The translations under genes and the position numbers were made by a program. Positions 61,199 through 64,000 of a DNA stretch of 64,000 nt are shown here, piece after piece. The notes under the pieces are model-generated. The model saw only the letters and a program-made list of their open reading frames with translations, was not told the origin of the DNA and made no database searches. Source of the stretch: Rhabdothermincola salaria (GTDB lineage Bacteria > Actinomycetota > Acidimicrobiia > Acidimicrobiales > Acidimicrobilacustridaceae); the NCBI RefSeq assembly GCF_021246445.1, contig NZ_JAJQXW010000001.1, positions 434,001 to 498,000 on the forward strand, read 5' to 3'. Each line of letters starts with the position of its first letter. Positions within the stretch are counted from its first letter, which is position 1.

Positions 61199-61915
61199 GT
61201 GCCCTCGTTGGCGGCGGGCGTCCCCGGGGGCACTGCGCCCCACGTTGGCGTCGACGACGTCGAGGTCCCGATCCTCGCTGGCGACGACCGGCACCACCTC
61301 GAGCGGGCCCTTCGGCTCCGCGCCGGCGATCGTGTCAGCGTCACCGACGGCGCCGGTCGGTGGCGGTGGTGCCGCTTCGGTCCCGAGCTGGTGCCCGACG
61401 GTCCCGTCGAGGCGGACCCGCCGCCGTCGCCGCCGATCACGGTGGCCTTCGCCCTGGTGAAGGGGGAGCGGCCCGAGCTGGTGGTGCAGAAGCTCACCGA
61501 GGTGGGCGTCGACCGCATCGTGCCGTTCTTCGCCGAACGGTCGGTGGTGCGCTGGGACGAGGCCAAGGCGGCCCGGCACCACGAGCGCCTCGTGCGCATC
61601 GCCCGGGAGGCGGCCATGCAGTGTCGCCGGACCTGGTGGCCCGAGGTGGTGGAGACGACCCGCTTCGAGGTCGTCGCCGCGCTTCCCGGGGCGGTCGCCG
61701 CCGAACGCCACGGCGCCGCCCCGTCACTCGAGCACCCCGTCGTGCTCATCGGTCCGGAAGGGGGCTGGTCCGACGAGGAACGCGGACGGCTGCCCGGTCT
61801 GGTCGGTCTCGGGCCCACGGTGCTGCGGGCCGAGACGGCGGCCATCGCCGCCGGGGTCGTCCTCTCGGCGCTGCGCTCGGCGGTCGTTCGACCGGTCTCG
61901 CCGCCGGACGCCTGA
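61199..61915 (+). CDS. rsmE: 16S rRNA (uracil1498-N3) methyltransferase RsmE
   Basis: 238 residues. SPOUT-family methyltransferase: N-terminal PUA-like part (HHLERALRLRAGDRVSVTDG), then LVQKLTEVGV-type segment VVQKLTEVGVDRIVPFFAER near residue 98, and the SAM-binding knot LIGPEGGWSDEE near 182 with LRAETAAIAAG near 211. Modifies U1498 of the 30S subunit. GTG 61199 is two bases after dnaJ; dnaJ-rsmE linkage is conserved widely. Confidence 0.94.
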   Translation: MPSLAAGVPGGTAPHVGVDDVEVPILAGDDRHHLERALRLRAGDRVSVTDGAGRWRWCRFGPELVPDGPVEADPPPSPPITVAFALVKGERPELVVQKLTEVGVDRIVPFFAERSVVRWDEAKAARHHERLVRIAREAAMQCRRTWWPEVVETTRFEVVAALPGAVAAERHGAAPSLEHPVVLIGPEGGWSDEERGRLPGLVGLGPTVLRAETAAIAAGVVLSALRSAVVRPVSPPDA

Positions 61916-61971
61916 CGTGCTCCGTCGGACCACGGCCACCGAGGGTCGTTGTCGTGGCGATGCCCCGGGAG

Positions 61972-61977
61972 TACGCT
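61972..61977 (+). promoter_or_regulatory. Possible -10 (TACGCT) for the bldD gene
   Basis: TANNNT hexamer 82 bases before ATG 62059; the leader carries a good GGAGGAA ribosome site. Confidence 0.35.
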
Positions 61978-62058
61978 GACCACGCTGAGTGGCGAAGCCG
62001 CCGGGCGGCCTCTCTGCCGCCGTCTCGCCTCGGCGCTCGTTTCCATGGAGGAACCCCG

Positions 62059-62580
62059 ATGACCGACACCGTGACCGGTGAGATGACCGAGACGTACAGC
62101 CGCAAGGTCGGCGACCGTCTACGGGCCATCCGACGCCAGAAGCGGCTGAGCCTCCAGGACGTGGAGGCGGCGTCGGACCTCGAGTTCAAGGCGTCGGTGC
62201 TGGGCGCGTACGAGCGCGGGGAGCGGGCCATCTCGGTCCCGCGCCTGCAGCGGCTGGCCCGCTTCTACAACGTCCCGGTCGATCAGCTGCTGCCCAACGA
62301 CGACGGCCCCGCCTTCGCCGAGGACGGGCCCGCGATGGGCATCATCGACGAGCGCTCCTTCACCATCGACCTGCGCCGCCTCGAGGACCTCACCGGCCCC
62401 GAGGCCGACATGTTGAACCGCTACCTGAGCATGATCCAGGTGCAACGCCAGGACTTCAACGGTCGGGTGCTCACCATCCGCAAGGACGACCTGCGAGCCA
62501 TCGCCTGCATCCTCGGCGTGGGCCCGAGTTCGGCCACCGAGCGTCTCGGCGACCTGGGACTCGGCCACGGCGTCTCCTGA
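62059..62580 (+). CDS. bldD: BldD-like c-di-GMP-responsive transcription regulator
   Basis: 173 residues. N-terminal helix-turn-helix of the XRE type (LRAIRRQKRLSLQDVEAASD near residues 21-40, then YERGERAISVPRLQRLARFY), a short linker, and a C-terminal domain with RQD at 130-132, eight residues, then RKDD at 141-144. That is the RxD-x8-RxxD signature with which Streptomyces BldD binds a c-di-GMP tetramer and dimerises. It should repress or activate genes in response to c-di-GMP. ATG 62059 with GGAGGAA six bases upstream; the hemW GTG follows four bases after the stop. Confidence 0.9.
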   Translation: MTDTVTGEMTETYSRKVGDRLRAIRRQKRLSLQDVEAASDLEFKASVLGAYERGERAISVPRLQRLARFYNVPVDQLLPNDDGPAFAEDGPAMGIIDERSFTIDLRRLEDLTGPEADMLNRYLSMIQVQRQDFNGRVLTIRKDDLRAIACILGVGPSSATERLGDLGLGHGVS

Positions 62581-62584
62581 CCCG

Positions 62585-63682
62585 GTGACGTCGGCCCCCC
62601 TCGGGGCGCCCGCCCCGGCCTTCGGCGTCTACGTCCACATCCCGTTCTGCGCTCGTCGCTGCGACTACTGCGCGTTCGCCACCTGGACCGACCGCCACCA
62701 CCTGACTGACGCCTACCTCGGCGCCGTGCGCGCCGACATCGACGGTCACCGTCGCTCGGGGGCCATGGGCCCCGCCACCTCCGTGTTCGTCGGCGGTGGC
62801 ACCCCGTCGCTGGTGCCGGCGGCCGACCTCGTCGCCGTGCTGGCCGGCATCCCGCTGGCCCCGGGCGCCGAGGTCACCGTCGAGTGCAACCCCGACACCG
62901 TCGACGAGCACTCGCTGGCGACCTATCGGGCCGGCGGGGTGACCCGGCTCTCGTTCGGCGTGCAGTCGATGGTGCCCGAGGTGCTCGTCGCCCTCGGACG
63001 TTCCCACGACCCCGACAACGTCAGGCGCGCCGTGGACGCGGCGCGAGCCGTCGGGTTCGAGACGTTCAACCTCGATCTCATCTACGGCGGTGCGGGCGAG
63101 ACGCTGGCGCAGTGGCGCACCACCCTGGAGGCGGTGGTGGCCCTCGACCCGCCTCATGTGAGCGCCTACGCCTTGACCGTCGAGGCCGGTACCCCGTTGG
63201 CCGCCGACCCGGCCCGTCACCCCGACGACGACGATCAGGCCGACAAGTACCTCATGGCCGACGAGGTCCTGGGCGCCTCCGGGTTGGAGAACTACGAGAT
63301 CTCCAACTGGGCCCGTGCGGGGCACCGTTGCCGCCACAACGAGCTCTACTGGGCGCAGGGCGACTACCTGGGCGTTGGTTGTGCCGCCCACTCGCATCGG
63401 GGCGGGCGCCGGTGGTGGAACCTGCGCACCCCGGAGCGCTACATCGAGGCGGTGCAGGCCGGCGAGTCCACCGAGGCGGCCCACGAGGACCTCGACGACG
63501 ACCGCCGGCGCATCGAGGGGCTGCAGCTGTCGTTGCGCACCGGGGCCGGCGTGCCCGAAGCGGCGCTGGCCGCCGACGACCTGGCGGTGCTCGACGGGCT
63601 GGTCGAGCACCGCGCCGGTCGGATCCGGCTGACCGTCGAGGGTCGTCTCCTGGCCAACGAGGTGGCCGTCCGCCTGCGCTGA
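62585..63682 (+). CDS. hemW: Heme chaperone HemW (radical SAM, CPO-like)
   Basis: 365 residues. GVYVHIPFCARRCDYCAFAT near residue 14 carries the Cx3Cx2C cluster motif and the following aromatic typical of HemN/HemW; SVFVGGGTPSLVPAADL, NPDTVDEHSLATYRAGGVTR and RLSFGVQSM follow. It is the HemW form: the N-terminal extension of true HemN that brings a further conserved Cys is absent, and the protein is short. HemW transfers heme to enzymes rather than making protoporphyrin. GTG 62585. Confidence 0.93.
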   Translation: MTSAPLGAPAPAFGVYVHIPFCARRCDYCAFATWTDRHHLTDAYLGAVRADIDGHRRSGAMGPATSVFVGGGTPSLVPAADLVAVLAGIPLAPGAEVTVECNPDTVDEHSLATYRAGGVTRLSFGVQSMVPEVLVALGRSHDPDNVRRAVDAARAVGFETFNLDLIYGGAGETLAQWRTTLEAVVALDPPHVSAYALTVEAGTPLAADPARHPDDDDQADKYLMADEVLGASGLENYEISNWARAGHRCRHNELYWAQGDYLGVGCAAHSHRGGRRWWNLRTPERYIEAVQAGESTEAAHEDLDDDRRRIEGLQLSLRTGAGVPEAALAADDLAVLDGLVEHRAGRIRLTVEGRLLANEVAVRLR

Positions 63683-63690
63683 CGGCATCG

Positions 63691-64000
63691 TCAACGGGTG
63701 GTCGTCGACGGGTCGGGCAGGTCGAACACCTGCCCCACCATCACCAGGTCGGGATCGGAGGGCACCACCAGCCGATCGCGGTTGGTCTCGACGAGGGCGG
63801 TGAGATAGGTCGCCACCTCCTGGTCGGCCGGTGGACGAGCGAGGTGGTCGGTGAGGACGGCCGTGGCCACGTGCCAGAGGTGTTCGCCGGGTTGGATCCG
63901 CCACGTGGCCTGGGGGTCCGTCGGCCGCGCGGGGGTCGCCTCGGGGTCTGCCGGGGTCGGGGCGGGTTCGGCGGGGGCTGGGTCCGTGGACGGCAGGTCG
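63691..64000 (-). CDS. LysM-type protein, C-terminal part (right end cut by window)
   Basis: An open frame runs on the minus strand from the right edge to TGA 63691-63693. It encodes about 30 residues of Pro/Ala/Asp/Thr linker and then a LysM-like domain: WRIQPGEHLWHVATAVL, then VATYLTALVETNRDRL and PDLVMVGQVFDLP, ending TTTR. Such domains bind peptidoglycan or chitin-like glycans. The N-terminus, presumably with a membrane helix, lies beyond the window. Only 8 bases separate it from the convergent hemW stop. Confidence 0.7.
   Translation of the reverse strand, partial: DLPSTDPAPAEPAPTPADPEATPARPTDPQATWRIQPGEHLWHVATAVLTDHLARPPADQEVATYLTALVETNRDRLVVPSDPDLVMVGQVFDLPDPSTTTR

Overview
This window is high-GC bacterial chromosome with long, tightly packed housekeeping operons. 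Frequent GTG starts, stop/start overlaps of the GTGA and ATGA type, a BldD-type regulator, PaaX, class II DAHP synthase and a short -10 motif (TANNNT) placed 6-9 nt before many start codons all point to an actinomycete. Acidimicrobiia is my best guess, but this is inference because no rRNA gene is present. I see no prophage, transposase, integrase or CRISPR array.

Layout. 1-9.3 kb: end of secF, apt (behind a tiny Arg-rich upstream ORF), bifunctional rel, a ferritin-like DUF2202 gene, a ZIP metal transporter, a frameshifted envelope-type gene, hisS and aspS. 9.3-15.7 kb: a membrane-anchored unknown, then a radical SAM / DUF2344 pair, an RNase E/G with a long disordered N-terminus, rplU and rpmA. 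15.7-20.6 kb: a dGTPase-like gene, then a four-gene Flp/Tad-type pilin operon behind a strongly structured leader. 20.7-28.6 kb: obg, proB and proA. proB and proA are separated by an oppositely oriented block (unknown gene, murJ, pspA), and related intergenic repeats lie just downstream of both pro genes. 28.6-32.2 kb: MoxR ATPase, VWA protein and an acyl-CoA-dehydrogenase-fold flavoprotein. 32.2-37.8 kb: paaX, cysH and sulfite reductase on the minus strand, diverging from a cellulose-synthase-like GT2 with a PilZ domain across a spacer holding two palindromes.

37.8-43 kb: class II DAHP synthase and a primary-like sigma factor (minus), then nadD, a LytR_C membrane protein and rsfS, then tRNA-Ala(GGC). 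43-49.4 kb: leuS, a PAC2 protein, a coiled-coil membrane protein, an APH-fold phosphotransferase and a YbbN-like thioredoxin. 49.6-54.5 kb: comEA, comEC (no recognisable metallo-beta-lactamase motif), a FolP2-like protein and holA, the last flanked by two long inverted repeats. 54.8-64 kb: rpsT diverging from lepA, two lipoproteins, hrcA-dnaJ-rsmE with a CIRCE-like element, bldD, hemW, and the end of a LysM gene running off the right edge.

Themes: translation and its stress control (Rel, RsfS, Obg, EF4, HrcA/DnaJ); envelope and surface work (Tad-type pilins, MurJ, PspA, GT2-PilZ, LytR_C, LysM); two likely c-di-GMP effectors (PilZ-GT2 and BldD); DNA uptake (ComEA/ComEC). The most unusual items are the pervasive leaderless-start layout, the mucin-linker Flp pilin with its hairpin leader, the small ORF hidden under the 3' end of the DUF2202 gene, the repeats around the split proB/proA, and the 23-bp perfect inverted repeat before holA.
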